NCBI GenBank assembly: GCA_910579035.1
Contig: CAJTSR010000030.1
Location: 1 to 32,305 of the forward strand
Source: an uncultured Muribaculaceae bacterium
GTDB taxonomy: Bacteria > Bacteroidota > Bacteroidia > Bacteroidales > Muribaculaceae
DNA: 32,305 nt
Direction of reading: 5' to 3'
Each line of letters opens with the position of its first letter. Within the stretch, counting starts at the first letter, position 1. This document shows positions 15,557 through 23,341 of this stretch, piece by piece. The notes under the pieces are model-generated. The model was not told the DNA's origin and did no database searches. It saw only the letters and a program-made list of their open reading frames with translations. The position numbers and the translations under genes were made by a program.

Positions 15557-15588
15557 CAAAGATACGTACAATCTATCGATAATGCAAA
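15557..15588 (-). promoter_or_regulatory. distal promoter of engB
   Basis: A second exact pair, TTTG (15585-15588), 20-base spacer and TATCTTTG (15557-15564), lies 74 bases upstream of the first. It has the same -7 octamer and spacing. It also follows the stop of the alcohol dehydrogenase gene. Confidence 0.7.
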
Positions 15589-15612
15589 CAGCCAAAACGG
15601 ACAGGCACAATG

Positions 15613-16650
15613 TCAGTCAGGATAGATTGCTACCTTTATAACACCGTCACACCCGCTTTCAAACAAACGGTATGCCTCCTGAATGCGGCTCAACGGAAAG
15701 CGGTGCGTTATGAGCGGCGTTGTGTCGATTTTACCATCTGCGATAAGCCGCAATATTTCATCACAGTCACAACCGTCAACGCCTCCGGTCTTGAATATGA
15801 GGTTTTTGCCGTACATATCAGGCAACGGCAGTATCTGGGCATGCTCATAAAGAGCCACCACAGTGACAATGGCATTAGGACGCGCCGCCTGCCACGCCAT
15901 TCGGAAAGTATCGTCCATACCGGCCACTTCAATAACACGGTCGGCACCACCATGCCCACCTACTGCCATCACCACCTCGAGGCACTCTTCAGGGCTTACC
16001 ACTCGCACCTCGGGATAAAGGCTGCGAACAAAGTCACGCCTCGAAGCCTGCTTTTCACAAACTATGATATTCTTAGGCTGTTTAAGCCGCAGGCACTCAA
16101 GAGTGCACAAACCAGTAGGACCCGCTCCGATAATCAGCACAGTGTCATATTCAGACACCTCTGAAATTTTCACAGCCCAATATCCCGTAGCGAGTATATC
16201 GCCTGCAAACAGAGCCTCCTCGTCGCTTACACCGACGGGAATAGGCGTCAGCCCGTTATCGGCATAAGGCACCCGGACATAGCCGGCTTGTCCGCCGTCA
16301 ATACGGCAGCCCAATGCCCAGCCGCCGTCCTTGTCTGTGCAATTGTTCACCCAGCCATGGCTGCAGAAAAAGCATTCGCCGCAAAAAGTTTCCACATTCA
16401 CTGCCACACGGTCACCAGGCCGGACACTCTTCACATCACAGCCAACTTCTTCCACAATTCCGACCATCTCGTGGCCGATCGTGACGCCTACCTGTGCCTG
16501 AGGCACAGTGCCGTGAAGAATATGCAGGTCCGACGAGCAAACGCTCGAAAGCGTCACCCTCACTACGGCATCTTTCGCATCGACGACCTCAGGCTTCCGC
16601 TTATCCCGCAATTCAAACACACCTCGCTCCACATATGTAAGAGCCTTCAT
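15613..16650 (-). CDS. zinc-dependent alcohol dehydrogenase, medium-chain (MDR) family
   Basis: The 345-residue protein oxidises or reduces an alcohol/carbonyl substrate with NAD(P). It has the catalytic zinc residues Cys38 and His60-Glu61 (VCSSDLHILHG; IGHE) and the four structural-zinc cysteines Cys90, 93, 96 and 104 (CGECFFCSHGWVNNC). A Rossmann fold with GAGPTGLCTLE and a full-length C-terminal domain follow. The substrate cannot be told; similarity in layout to isopropanol- and sorbitol-type dehydrogenases is only general. I chose the ATG at 16650, where the conserved domain starts; an in-frame ATG at 16713 adds 21 unconserved-looking residues but lies near a possible promoter (16734), so it remains an alternative. 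Confidence 0.88.
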   Translation of the reverse strand: MKALTYVERGVFELRDKRKPEVVDAKDAVVRVTLSSVCSSDLHILHGTVPQAQVGVTIGHEMVGIVEEVGCDVKSVRPGDRVAVNVETFCGECFFCSHGWVNNCTDKDGGWALGCRIDGGQAGYVRVPYADNGLTPIPVGVSDEEALFAGDILATGYWAVKISEVSEYDTVLIIGAGPTGLCTLECLRLKQPKNIIVCEKQASRRDFVRSLYPEVRVVSPEECLEVVMAVGGHGGADRVIEVAGMDDTFRMAWQAARPNAIVTVVALYEHAQILPLPDMYGKNLIFKTGGVDGCDCDEILRLIADGKIDTTPLITHRFPLSRIQEAYRLFESGCDGVIKVAIYPD

Positions 16651-16733
16651 AATCGACGACGCAACACATCCGTCGCCTGTCGCCGTACTATTATCTGTCT
16701 GTCCTTCCAACATACTATTTCTCTTTGCAACCC

Positions 16734-16741
16734 CAAAATTA
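16734..16741 (-). promoter_or_regulatory. -7 element for the alcohol dehydrogenase gene
   Basis: The minus strand reads TAATTTTG, a TAnnTTTG match, with no convincing -33 upstream. The start would be near 16727, about 75 bases before the preferred ATG at 16650 and 14 before the alternative at 16713. Confidence 0.45.
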
Positions 16742-16790
16742 CTAAATATATCAAAATAATCACAGCTTTAATTAAAAAATCAACAATAAT

Positions 16791-16827
16791 AAAATGGAGT
16801 ATAACTCACTGAGCTACACTCCATTTT
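16791..16827 (-). terminator. intrinsic terminator of dnaK
   Basis: AAAATGGAGT pairs perfectly with ACTCCATTTT, and the stem extends inward by six more pairs (two G-U) to a five-base loop. On the minus strand a T-rich run follows. It lies just after the dnaK stop at 16848. Confidence 0.8.
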
Positions 16828-16847
16828 GTAATTGTTGATTAGTGGAC

Positions 16848-18746
16848 TTACTTCACTTCTTCGAAGTCGACGTCGGTCACTTGGTCGTCGCCGCCTTGCG
16901 AGCCTGCGCCGGGATTGGTGTTGCCGGCAGCCTGCTGGGCCTGTGCCTGAGCATTGAGTATATCCTGCTGTGCTGCGCCGAAGGTTGTTTCGATTTCCTT
17001 GATTGCAGCGTCGATTGCAGCGATATCCTGAGCCTTGTGAGCCTCTTTGAGTTTGGCAACTGCAGCCTCGATGGCAGAGCGCTTGTCGGCAGGAATCTTG
17101 TCGCCGAATTCGCCGAGCTGCTTCTCTGTCTGGAACACAATTGCGTCGGCCTGGTTGAGTTTGTCGATGCGTTCTTTCTCGCGTGCGTCGGCATCGGCAT
17201 TGGCAGCAGCCTCGTCCTTCATTCGTTTGATTTCGGCGTCGGTAAGACCGCTGGAGGCCTCGATACGTATGCTCTGCTCCTTGCCGGTCGCCTTGTCCTT
17301 GGCAGATACGTTAAGAATGCCGTTGGCATCGATTTCGAATGTCACCTCAATCTGGGGTATGCCGCGGGGTGCGGGCGCGATTCCGTCGAGGTGGAACTTG
17401 CCAAGCAGCTTGTCGTCCTTTGCCATGGGGCGTTCGCCCTGAAGAACGTTGATTTCTACAGACGGCTGGTTGTCGGCAGCTGTCGAGAATGTTTCGCTCT
17501 TGCGGGTAGGAATGGTTGTGTTGGCTTCAATAAGCTTGGTCATCACGCCACCAAGTGTTTCGATACCTACAGACAGAGGCACAACGTCGAGAAGGAGCAC
17601 GTCCTTAACATCGCCGGAGAGCACACCGCCCTGAATAGCGGCACCGATGGCCACAACTTCGTCGGGGTTAACGCCCTTAGACGGAGCCTTTCCGAAAATC
17701 TTCTGAACTTCGGCCTGAATGGCGGGAATACGGGTAGAACCGCCAACGAGGATTACCTCGTCGATTTCAGAGGGTTTCAAGCCTGCGTCACGAAGAGCGT
17801 CCTCACAAGGCTTGACAGTGGCACGGATAAGCTTGTCGGCAAGCTGCTCGAATTTAGCTCGCGTAAGCGTCATCACAAGGTGCTTGGGCACACCGTTGAC
17901 GGGCATAATGTACGGCAGGTTGATTTCGGTGCTTGTAGCGCTCGAAAGCTCGATTTTGGCCTTTTCGGCGGCTTCTTTAAGACGCTGCAGGGCCATCGGG
18001 TCCTGACGGAGGTCGACACCTTCCTGACGCAGGAACTCATCAGCAAGCCAGTCGATAATCACGTGGTCGAAGTCATCACCACCGAGGTGGGTGTCGCCGT
18101 TCGTGGATTTAACTTCAAACACACCGTCGCCGAGTTCGAGTATCGAAATATCGAAAGTACCGCCTCCAAGGTCGAATACGGCTATTTTCTGGTCTTTGTT
18201 CGTCTTGTCGAGGCCGTATGCGAGCGCTGCCGCTGTAGGCTCGTTGACAATACGGGCAACCTTAAGACCTGCAATTTCGCCGGCTTCTTTCGTTGCCTGA
18301 CGCTGAGAGTCGTTGAAGTACGCGGGCACCGTGATAACGGCCTCGTTAACCGACTGGCCGAGGTAGTCTTCGGCTGTCTTCTTCATTTTCTGAAGAATCA
18401 TTGCCGAGATTTCCTGGGGAGTGTATTCGCGGCCGTCGATATCAATGCGCGGAGTGTTGTTGGCGCCACGCACCACCTTGTAGGGCACGCGCTCTATTTC
18501 GTTCTTTACCTGGTCATATGTTTCACCCATAAAGCGCTTGATAGAGTAGATGGTGCGCTTGGGGTTGGTTATAGCCTGACGTTTGGCAGGATCGCCCACC
18601 TTGCGTTCGCCGCCGTCAACAAATGCCACGACAGAGGGGGTGGTGTTGCGTCCCTCGCTGTTAGGAATAACAACAGGATTGTTGCCTTCAAGTACTGCGA
18701 CACAGGAATTAGTGGTTCCTAAGTCTATACCGATGATTTTTCCCAT
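16848..18746 (-). CDS. dnaK: molecular chaperone DnaK (Hsp70)
   Basis: DnaK binds and releases unfolded polypeptides in an ATP cycle with DnaJ and GrpE. The 632-residue protein has the N-terminal ATPase domain with MGKIIGIDLGTTNSCVAVLE, the phosphate-2 motif IAVFDLGGGTFDISIL and the adenosine motif VILVGGSTRIPAI. The linker DVLLLDVVPLSVGIET and the beta-sandwich substrate domain follow, then a helical lid with a Gln/Ala/Gly-rich tail ending TDVDFEEVK. It is complete and transcribed alone: a terminator lies at 16791-16827, and dnaJ/grpE are not adjacent. Upstream are a weak -7 element and repeated TGGCA half-sites that may mediate heat-shock control. Confidence 0.99.
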   Translation of the reverse strand: MGKIIGIDLGTTNSCVAVLEGNNPVVIPNSEGRNTTPSVVAFVDGGERKVGDPAKRQAITNPKRTIYSIKRFMGETYDQVKNEIERVPYKVVRGANNTPRIDIDGREYTPQEISAMILQKMKKTAEDYLGQSVNEAVITVPAYFNDSQRQATKEAGEIAGLKVARIVNEPTAAALAYGLDKTNKDQKIAVFDLGGGTFDISILELGDGVFEVKSTNGDTHLGGDDFDHVIIDWLADEFLRQEGVDLRQDPMALQRLKEAAEKAKIELSSATSTEINLPYIMPVNGVPKHLVMTLTRAKFEQLADKLIRATVKPCEDALRDAGLKPSEIDEVILVGGSTRIPAIQAEVQKIFGKAPSKGVNPDEVVAIGAAIQGGVLSGDVKDVLLLDVVPLSVGIETLGGVMTKLIEANTTIPTRKSETFSTAADNQPSVEINVLQGERPMAKDDKLLGKFHLDGIAPAPRGIPQIEVTFEIDANGILNVSAKDKATGKEQSIRIEASSGLTDAEIKRMKDEAAANADADAREKERIDKLNQADAIVFQTEKQLGEFGDKIPADKRSAIEAAVAKLKEAHKAQDIAAIDAAIKEIETTFGAAQQDILNAQAQAQQAAGNTNPGAGSQGGDDQVTDVDFEEVK

Positions 18747-18799
18747 AGTTGTATGTGCTTTTTTATATGTTTTTTATGTTTTCTGATTCTCGTTTTTGC

Positions 18800-18826
18800 T
18801 AAAGATAGAACAAACCTCGTGCCAAA
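18800..18826 (-). promoter_or_regulatory. possible dnaK promoter
   Basis: The minus strand has TATCTTTA (18800-18807), one base off the -7 consensus, with TTTG (18823-18826) 15 bases upstream, shorter than the usual 19-21. The fit is weak; regulated promoters often deviate. Confidence 0.35.
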
Positions 18827-18845
18827 AATGTTTTGACGCCAATTT

Positions 18846-18867
18846 CTGCCACATTGGCAGTCTGCCA
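18846..18867. promoter_or_regulatory. inverted CTGCCA/TGGCAG half-sites upstream of dnaK
   Basis: Three half-sites occur in 22 bases: CTGCCA (18846-18851), TGGCAG (18855-18860) and CTGCCA (18862-18867), forming two overlapping inverted repeats with 3-base and 1-base centres. They lie about 40 bases upstream of the putative dnaK -7 element. A heat-shock regulator site is inferred from position; no regulator is identified. Confidence 0.45.
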
Positions 18868-18989
18868 CTACCCGATTATGAACCTAACGAATGAATAAAA
18901 GCGCGGGAGAACTTGCCACATGCGAAACCGGTGGAAGGCGGTTGAAGAAATGGCACAGCCCCTGCGCGCTCATAGTGCGACACTCCGAT

Positions 18990-19013
18990 TGTCGGCCGCT
19001 GCGGCAGTTTTTT
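18990..19013 (+). terminator. terminator-like stem-loop with no gene before it
   Basis: TGTCG and CGGCA (one T-G pair) flank a seven-base loop, and GTTTTTTC follows. No plus-strand gene ends here: dnaK lies to the left on the minus strand and the ROK gene starts to the right. It may end a short unannotated RNA or be chance. Confidence 0.3.
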
Positions 19014-19027
19014 CAGGCTTAAGAACG

Positions 19028-19055
19028 TTTGATTGGAGAAAAAGTTGTAACTTTG
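19028..19055 (+). promoter_or_regulatory. promoter of the ROK kinase gene
   Basis: TTTG (19028-19031), 16 bases, then TAACTTTG (19048-19055). The -7 match is exact but the spacing is shorter than usual. The start falls near 19062, about 40 bases before the ATG at 19102. Confidence 0.55.
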
Positions 19056-19101
19056 GCTTATCAATAACAAAACATATACTTTTTAAACATAACCTTATTC
19101 C

Positions 19102-20082
19102 ATGAAACCTTACGTACTCGGAATTGACATAGGCGGTACCAACACCGTGTTTGGCATAGTAGACGCTCGCGGCAACGTGCTGGCAAGCTCATCGATAAAG
19201 ACTCAGAAGCACAGCAACTTCAACGACTATCTCGAAGAACTGCACACTGAGGCCAGCCGTCTGATTGATGCCTACGACGCCACCGACAAGATACAAGGTA
19301 TCGGCATCGGCGCACCCAATGCCAACTACTACACCGGCCGAATCGACAACGCCGTGAACCTTCCCTGGCCCAGCCTGCCGCTGGCCCAGCTCGTGAGCGA
19401 GAAATTCGGAATACCCGTAGCCATCACCAACGACGCCAACGCGGCCGCTCTCGGAGAAATGACATATGGCGCGGCACGCGGCCTCAAAGACTTCATCATG
19501 ATAACTCTCGGCACCGGCGTAGGCTCCGGCATAGTTATCAACGGACAGGTAGTATACGGCCACGACGGTCTTGCAGGCGAACTCGGCCACGTGATTATCA
19601 AGCGCAACAACGGCCGTCTGTGCGGCTGCGGACGCACCGGCTGCCTCGAAACATACTGCTCGGCAACCGGCGTTGCACGCAGCGCTCGCGAATTTCTCGA
19701 AATACGCACCGAGCCGTCGCTCCTGCGCAACATACCTGTAGAAGAAATAACTTCCAAGGACGTCTACGATGCCGCCGTACAGGGCGACCAGATTGCCAAG
19801 GACATCTTCACATATACCGGCACCCTGCTCGGTGAAGCAATGGCCGACATGATGGTATTCTCCTCGCCTGAAGCATTCATACTCTTCGGCGGCCTTGCAA
19901 AGAGCGGCGACATGCTTATGCGTCCTCTCAAAGAAGCCATGGACAAAAACATGCTGTCGATGTTCAAGGGCAAGCCCAAAGTCATACTCAGCGAGCTCAA
20001 GGAAGCAGACGCCGCAGTGCTCGGCGCAAGCGCGCTTGGCTGGGAGGCCAAACCCATCGTTGCAGCCACCCCTGCCGTATAG
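19102..20082 (+). CDS. ROK family sugar kinase (probable glucokinase)
   Basis: ROK proteins phosphorylate hexoses or amino sugars with ATP. The 326-residue protein begins with the phosphate-1 loop (VLGIDIGGTNTVFGIV). The catalytic aspartate is in ITNDANAAALGE, followed by the phosphate-2 loop (TLGTGVGSGIV) and the ROK signature GELGHVI with the zinc motif CGCGRTGCLE. The C-terminal adenosine motif is FGGLAKSGDM. There is no N-terminal DNA-binding domain, so it is an enzyme, not a NagC-like repressor. Glucose is the most likely substrate, but fructose, N-acetylglucosamine or mannose kinases look alike. It has its own promoter and stands between dnaK and rpmH. Confidence 0.9.
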   Translation: MKPYVLGIDIGGTNTVFGIVDARGNVLASSSIKTQKHSNFNDYLEELHTEASRLIDAYDATDKIQGIGIGAPNANYYTGRIDNAVNLPWPSLPLAQLVSEKFGIPVAITNDANAAALGEMTYGAARGLKDFIMITLGTGVGSGIVINGQVVYGHDGLAGELGHVIIKRNNGRLCGCGRTGCLETYCSATGVARSAREFLEIRTEPSLLRNIPVEEITSKDVYDAAVQGDQIAKDIFTYTGTLLGEAMADMMVFSSPEAFILFGGLAKSGDMLMRPLKEAMDKNMLSMFKGKPKVILSELKEADAAVLGASALGWEAKPIVAATPAV

Positions 20083-20116
20083 TTCTCAAAAAACACGGTT
20101 CGGAAGGGCGTAAAAG

Positions 20117-20148
20117 TTTGCAGGAATGAAAAAAAATTCCTAAATTTG
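20117..20148 (+). promoter_or_regulatory. promoter of rpmH
   Basis: TTTG (20117-20120), a 20-base spacer and TAAATTTG (20141-20148) match the Bacteroides consensus exactly. The start falls near 20155, about 38 bases before the rpmH ATG. Confidence 0.8.
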
Positions 20149-20192
20149 CGCTCCGAAAAGAGTGGAAATAAATCGAAAAATCAACATAGGCA

Positions 20193-20348
20193 ATGAAAAG
20201 AACATTCCAACCCTCTAACCGTAAAAGAGTTAACAAGCACGGCTTCCGCGAAAGAATGGCAACAGCCGACGGCCGTAAAGTACTTGCACGCCGCCGTGCC
20301 AAAGGTCGCCTTCACCTCACTGTGTCGGATCACCTTGGCAGCAAATAA
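20193..20348 (+). CDS. rpmH: 50S ribosomal protein bL34
   Basis: The 51-residue product starts MKRTFQPSNRKRVNKHGFRE and continues RMATADGRKVLARRRAKGR, the unmistakable bL34 sequence. It is strongly basic and sits in the large ribosomal subunit. The C-terminal tail is slightly longer than the 46-residue E. coli protein, as usual in Bacteroidetes. It has an exact promoter 45 bases upstream and a strong terminator 20 bases downstream, so it is a one-gene transcript. In many bacteria rpmH neighbours rnpA and dnaA; here it does not. Confidence 0.98.
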   Translation: MKRTFQPSNRKRVNKHGFRERMATADGRKVLARRRAKGRLHLTVSDHLGSK

Positions 20349-20367
20349 GCATAGTTAATTCTAAGAT

Positions 20368-20400
20368 AAAAAAGAGTCGGCAATTTGTCGGCTCTTTTTT
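20368..20400 (+). terminator. intrinsic terminator of rpmH
   Basis: AAAAAAGAGTCGGCA pairs with TGTCGGCTCTTTTTT (two G-U pairs) around a three-base loop and ends in a T-run. It lies 20 bases after the rpmH stop. Confidence 0.9.
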
Positions 20401-20401
20401 T

Positions 20402-20428
20402 GAGGGTGTCTGATAATATCTGTTGAAC
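20402..20428 (+). repeat. dispersed repeat, copy 1
   Basis: GAGGGTGT, then TGATAATATCTGTT with small changes, recurs in the same orientation at 32179-32206. This copy ends with CGCCCTC, roughly complementary to its GAGGGTG start. It occupies the gap between the rpmH terminator and the unknown gene at 20457. It could be an insertion-sequence end remnant or a promoter-region repeat. Confidence 0.45.
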
Positions 20429-20456
20429 GCCCTCCGAAAAAGATCAAAAACGGTAT

Positions 20457-21221
20457 ATGAAAGGATTCTCCAAATCATTCGAAAAGCAGTCGGCAAATTT
20501 TGTGCTGATATACGGCGACAACGGCGACCGCACATCTATCATCACACCCGAACTGATTGCTGAAGCTGTCGCGCGCGCCCAGTCGAGCCACACATATGTA
20601 GAACTTCAATGCTGCATTCCGTTAAAGTTGCACGAAGGAAGTGCCAAATATATGAGATGGGGATACGACCCGAACAGCGACGTGCCATTTGCCGCCATAT
20701 ACTTTACCGAAAACGACGGCACGCACACCCGTTACATCAAAACAAACTGTACCAAGAGTCGGGGCGAAGCCATGCTCTGCTCGCTTTTCGAGCATTCACA
20801 GATACCCCCTCTCGTAATAGGCTGGGAAAAACAATGGCTGCGCAGAGCGCAAGAAGAAATCGAGCCTTATATTCTATATGCAGGGAACGATGAATTCAAA
20901 CACTTCGACTTTGACGATGTGCTTGCTGCCATCGAACAGCTATGCGACGGCGAAATCGACAGCGTGATGCTCCAGACCGAAAGCGCCCAGAACGGTTACT
21001 TAGAAGCATGTAAGAAAGCCGACGGATACCAAGTCGAATTTCAGACCGATGACGAAGAAACCGGCATAAGGCGCGGCTTTAGACGGATTGTATGTAATCT
21101 CGATGACGTACAGCAATGGTTTGCCGATTACTACAATGAGCGCAAAGCACCTGATATAAGCCCGGAGTGGGATGAATTCGATGTAGAAGAATTTTTTAAC
21201 AACCTGGCAAACAAACTATAA
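20457..21221 (+). CDS. hypothetical protein (254 aa) paired with a Sel1-repeat protein
   Basis: I do not recognise this family. The 254-residue protein has no signal peptide or membrane helix and is acidic, especially at the C-terminus (PEWDEFDVEEFFNNL). A middle segment (VELQCCIPLKLHEG; FAAIYFTENDGTHTRYIKTN) looks like a mixed alpha/beta domain. It begins soon after a copy of a dispersed repeat and ends four bases before the Sel1-repeat gene, so the two are one operon and probably act together. No TAnnTTTG promoter is obvious between the rpmH terminator and the start. Polymorphic-toxin immunity or stress-related roles are possible for such pairs, but nothing in the sequence shows either. Confidence 0.75.
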   Translation: MKGFSKSFEKQSANFVLIYGDNGDRTSIITPELIAEAVARAQSSHTYVELQCCIPLKLHEGSAKYMRWGYDPNSDVPFAAIYFTENDGTHTRYIKTNCTKSRGEAMLCSLFEHSQIPPLVIGWEKQWLRRAQEEIEPYILYAGNDEFKHFDFDDVLAAIEQLCDGEIDSVMLQTESAQNGYLEACKKADGYQVEFQTDDEETGIRRGFRRIVCNLDDVQQWFADYYNERKAPDISPEWDEFDVEEFFNNLANKL

Positions 21222-21225
21222 GAGT

Positions 21226-22485
21226 ATGTTCAGCGAAAAAACATCTAAGGCCATCGACCTGATTTGGAAAAGCTTCGACCGCGAGAAGATACGCGCAGGC
21301 TACCAACTGATAAATGAAGCCGTCAACGAAGGCGATGCCGACGCCATATGCCTTCTCGGCCGCTGCCATCTTGGCAGCGATTACGTATGGGAAGAAGCAG
21401 GATTTGAAGAAGATCCAGAAAAAGCAGCAAAGCTCATCAAGGAAAGTGTGCTGAAAGGCAGCGCCATAGGAGTACTGACAGCCATGCGTTGCGGCGAACT
21501 TACCCCGGGAGTAAAGCGCAAAATGCCGTTTGCCTCAGAAAGAGATGCCTTTGCAGAAGTGCTGTGCGAAGCCCAGCACGGCAACGGTTTTTGCCTGTTT
21601 ATGATAGGCAACGCACTGTTCTGGGGCGACTACCTCATATTCGAGCCGGAAGCAGCCAAACAATTCAAAAGCGTGGAAGAATACAATGCTTTCGCATACC
21701 CCTTGGCTGCCAATTACTTCGAGCACGCCTTCGACGATGGCATTCTCTACGGATTCGGCAACTTCCGCACCATTTACGAATCTGACCACAGCAACATATC
21801 CGAGCACGCCTACGAGGCATACTTCAAGCACGTTGCCGACGGAGGCAACCCCCTCGTATGCAACGACTACGGCAAGTACCTGCAGGACGAGTACGAGGAC
21901 TGTGAAGAAGAGGCATTCAGCTATTATAAGAAAGCGGTGGAATTTGGCGACCTCAAATCAGCCTACAACGTGGCTGTGTCGTACGCCACAGGCATGGGTG
22001 TGGAAGAAGACCTCGACAAGGCATTTGAGTACTATACGATTGCAGCAGAAGCCGGATGGGTATCGGCACAGTTCCAGCTCGGCAACTTCTATTTTACAGG
22101 ACGCGGAAACGTTGCCCGCGACTATGCCAAGGCCTTCAAATGGCTGAACGAGGCCTACCTCAATGCCGACGAAGACGAACGCTGGCGACCGGCTGCCGAA
22201 TTGGCCATTCTTTATCAGGACGGGCTCGGCACCATTCAGGACGACGAAATGGCATTCGCGCACCTTGCCGAGATAGAGGACATTTTAGATGAAATATGGG
22301 AACCGCTCGACGCCATGGTGCTGAATGCCCTTGGTGTGGCTTACGCATTCGGCCGAGGCACCGAGCCCGACATAAAAAAGGGAATCGAATACTTTGACCG
22401 CGCCATAGAGTACGGCTCGGAAGAAGCCGTTGCCCACAAAGCGAAATTCAAGAAATCGATTTTCGGAAGTTGGAGCGAACGCTGA
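21226..22485 (+). CDS. Sel1-like/TPR repeat protein (419 aa)
   Basis: The protein is an array of about ten helical hairpin repeats of the Sel1 (SLR) type. Repeat hallmarks are AYNVAVSYATGMGVEEDLDK, AQFQLGNFYFTGRGNVARDY, AVAHKAKFKK and LNALGVAYAFGRGTEPDIKK. Such repeats form a superhelical scaffold for protein-protein contacts. There is no signal peptide, so it should be cytoplasmic. The final repeats are canonical; the middle (residues 90-190) is more divergent. Its partner at 20457 ends four bases upstream. Convergent genes follow, with a 31-base gap to the EFR1-type gene. Confidence 0.85.
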   Translation: MFSEKTSKAIDLIWKSFDREKIRAGYQLINEAVNEGDADAICLLGRCHLGSDYVWEEAGFEEDPEKAAKLIKESVLKGSAIGVLTAMRCGELTPGVKRKMPFASERDAFAEVLCEAQHGNGFCLFMIGNALFWGDYLIFEPEAAKQFKSVEEYNAFAYPLAANYFEHAFDDGILYGFGNFRTIYESDHSNISEHAYEAYFKHVADGGNPLVCNDYGKYLQDEYEDCEEEAFSYYKKAVEFGDLKSAYNVAVSYATGMGVEEDLDKAFEYYTIAAEAGWVSAQFQLGNFYFTGRGNVARDYAKAFKWLNEAYLNADEDERWRPAAELAILYQDGLGTIQDDEMAFAHLAEIEDILDEIWEPLDAMVLNALGVAYAFGRGTEPDIKKGIEYFDRAIEYGSEEAVAHKAKFKKSIFGSWSER

Positions 22486-22516
22486 TCCTCCAAGAGTAAT
22501 ATCTGATAATCACCTC

Positions 22517-23341
22517 TTAACGGCGGGACTTTCTATCGGGAAGTTCCGCCATCATCATTGTATACCGTCCCTTGCCGTGCGTTTTCGAGCCATACGACAC
22601 CGCGCCATGGGGGCACATATGGTAACAGCGAAGGCACATGGCGCACTTATCTCCCCACTCCGGGCGACAAACGCCTTCACCCCTTGCCACCATAGATATA
22701 TTACCCATAGGGCAGGCTCCTGCACAAGCCCCGCAGCCCCGACATACCTCTGTCACGCCAAACGGCTTAGGCGACATCGCAAAACGAACAAACCACGGGT
22801 ATACCACACCTGTCTTAAGCCCGGCAAAAGAACCTCGCACAAGCATGTCCCTGCCACGGCTAATAATCGACCCGGCAATCGCCTCAACCCGTGTACGCGC
22901 CGACTCAATCTTGGCGCGCGCTACCTCCGGGGAATCTACGTCAAAACCCTTCATACACACATACGTGTTCGGCATCTGCACCGAATACGCACTTTCGCCG
23001 GTAATCCCTCTTCGGCCAAGCAGTTTGCGCCATTGTCTGTCAGCACGGCCCATATCGTCGCCACAGGTAGTCACCATATAGTGCCGCGCCATCAGAGCGT
23101 TTTTACCAAAGGACACCTCGCGTATAAAATCGGCCACCACAGGCGGCACACCCCACGAATATGTGGGAAACACCCACACCACCGGCTCCGATGGGCTATC
23201 CGCGTCGACCTCAAATTCCGACGGCTTTCTCAATCGTTCTCCCGACAAAGACTCGACACTTCCACCGCCGAGAGCCTCGGAAAGAAGCCGGGCCACATAC
23301 ATAGAGTTGCCCGTGCCAGAAAAACAAAGTATTCGGCTCAC
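22517..23341 (-). CDS. EFR1-type flavodoxin-ferredoxin fusion protein
   Basis: The 274-residue protein combines an N-terminal flavodoxin-like domain with two C-terminal [4Fe-4S] clusters. The phosphate-binding loop is FSGTGNSMYVAR near the start. VVWVFPTYSWGVPPVVADF follows, as in FMN-binding flavodoxins. The cluster ligands are Cys200, 203, 206, 210 (CRGCGACAGAC) and Cys233, 236, 239, 243 (CAMCLRCYHMC). It is a probable cytoplasmic electron carrier or reductase; its partner is unknown. Its start overlaps the stop of the DUF2027-Smr gene by four bases, so the two are translationally coupled. A 10-bp inverted repeat (22522-22531 with 22541-22550) lies within its last codons. Confidence 0.88.
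   Translation of the reverse strand: MSRILCFSGTGNSMYVARLLSEALGGGSVESLSGERLRKPSEFEVDADSPSEPVVWVFPTYSWGVPPVVADFIREVSFGKNALMARHYMVTTCGDDMGRADRQWRKLLGRRGITGESAYSVQMPNTYVCMKGFDVDSPEVARAKIESARTRVEAIAGSIISRGRDMLVRGSFAGLKTGVVYPWFVRFAMSPKPFGVTEVCRGCGACAGACPMGNISMVARGEGVCRPEWGDKCAMCLRCYHMCPHGAVSYGSKTHGKGRYTMMMAELPDRKSRR

Noticed and set aside
16842..18722. 626-codon open frame on the plus strand opposite dnaK
   Set aside because: It mirrors the dnaK gene almost end to end; the encoded protein is His/Cys/Val-rich without domains, a shadow of strong codon bias.
18876..19070. 64-codon minus-strand frame between dnaK and the ROK gene
   Set aside because: No promoter or conserved motif; it crosses the ROK promoter. 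A chance frame is more likely than a gene.
22522..22550. 10-bp inverted repeat at the end of the EFR1-type gene as a terminator
   Set aside because: It lies within coding sequence and lacks a T-run on either strand; the evidence is too weak.
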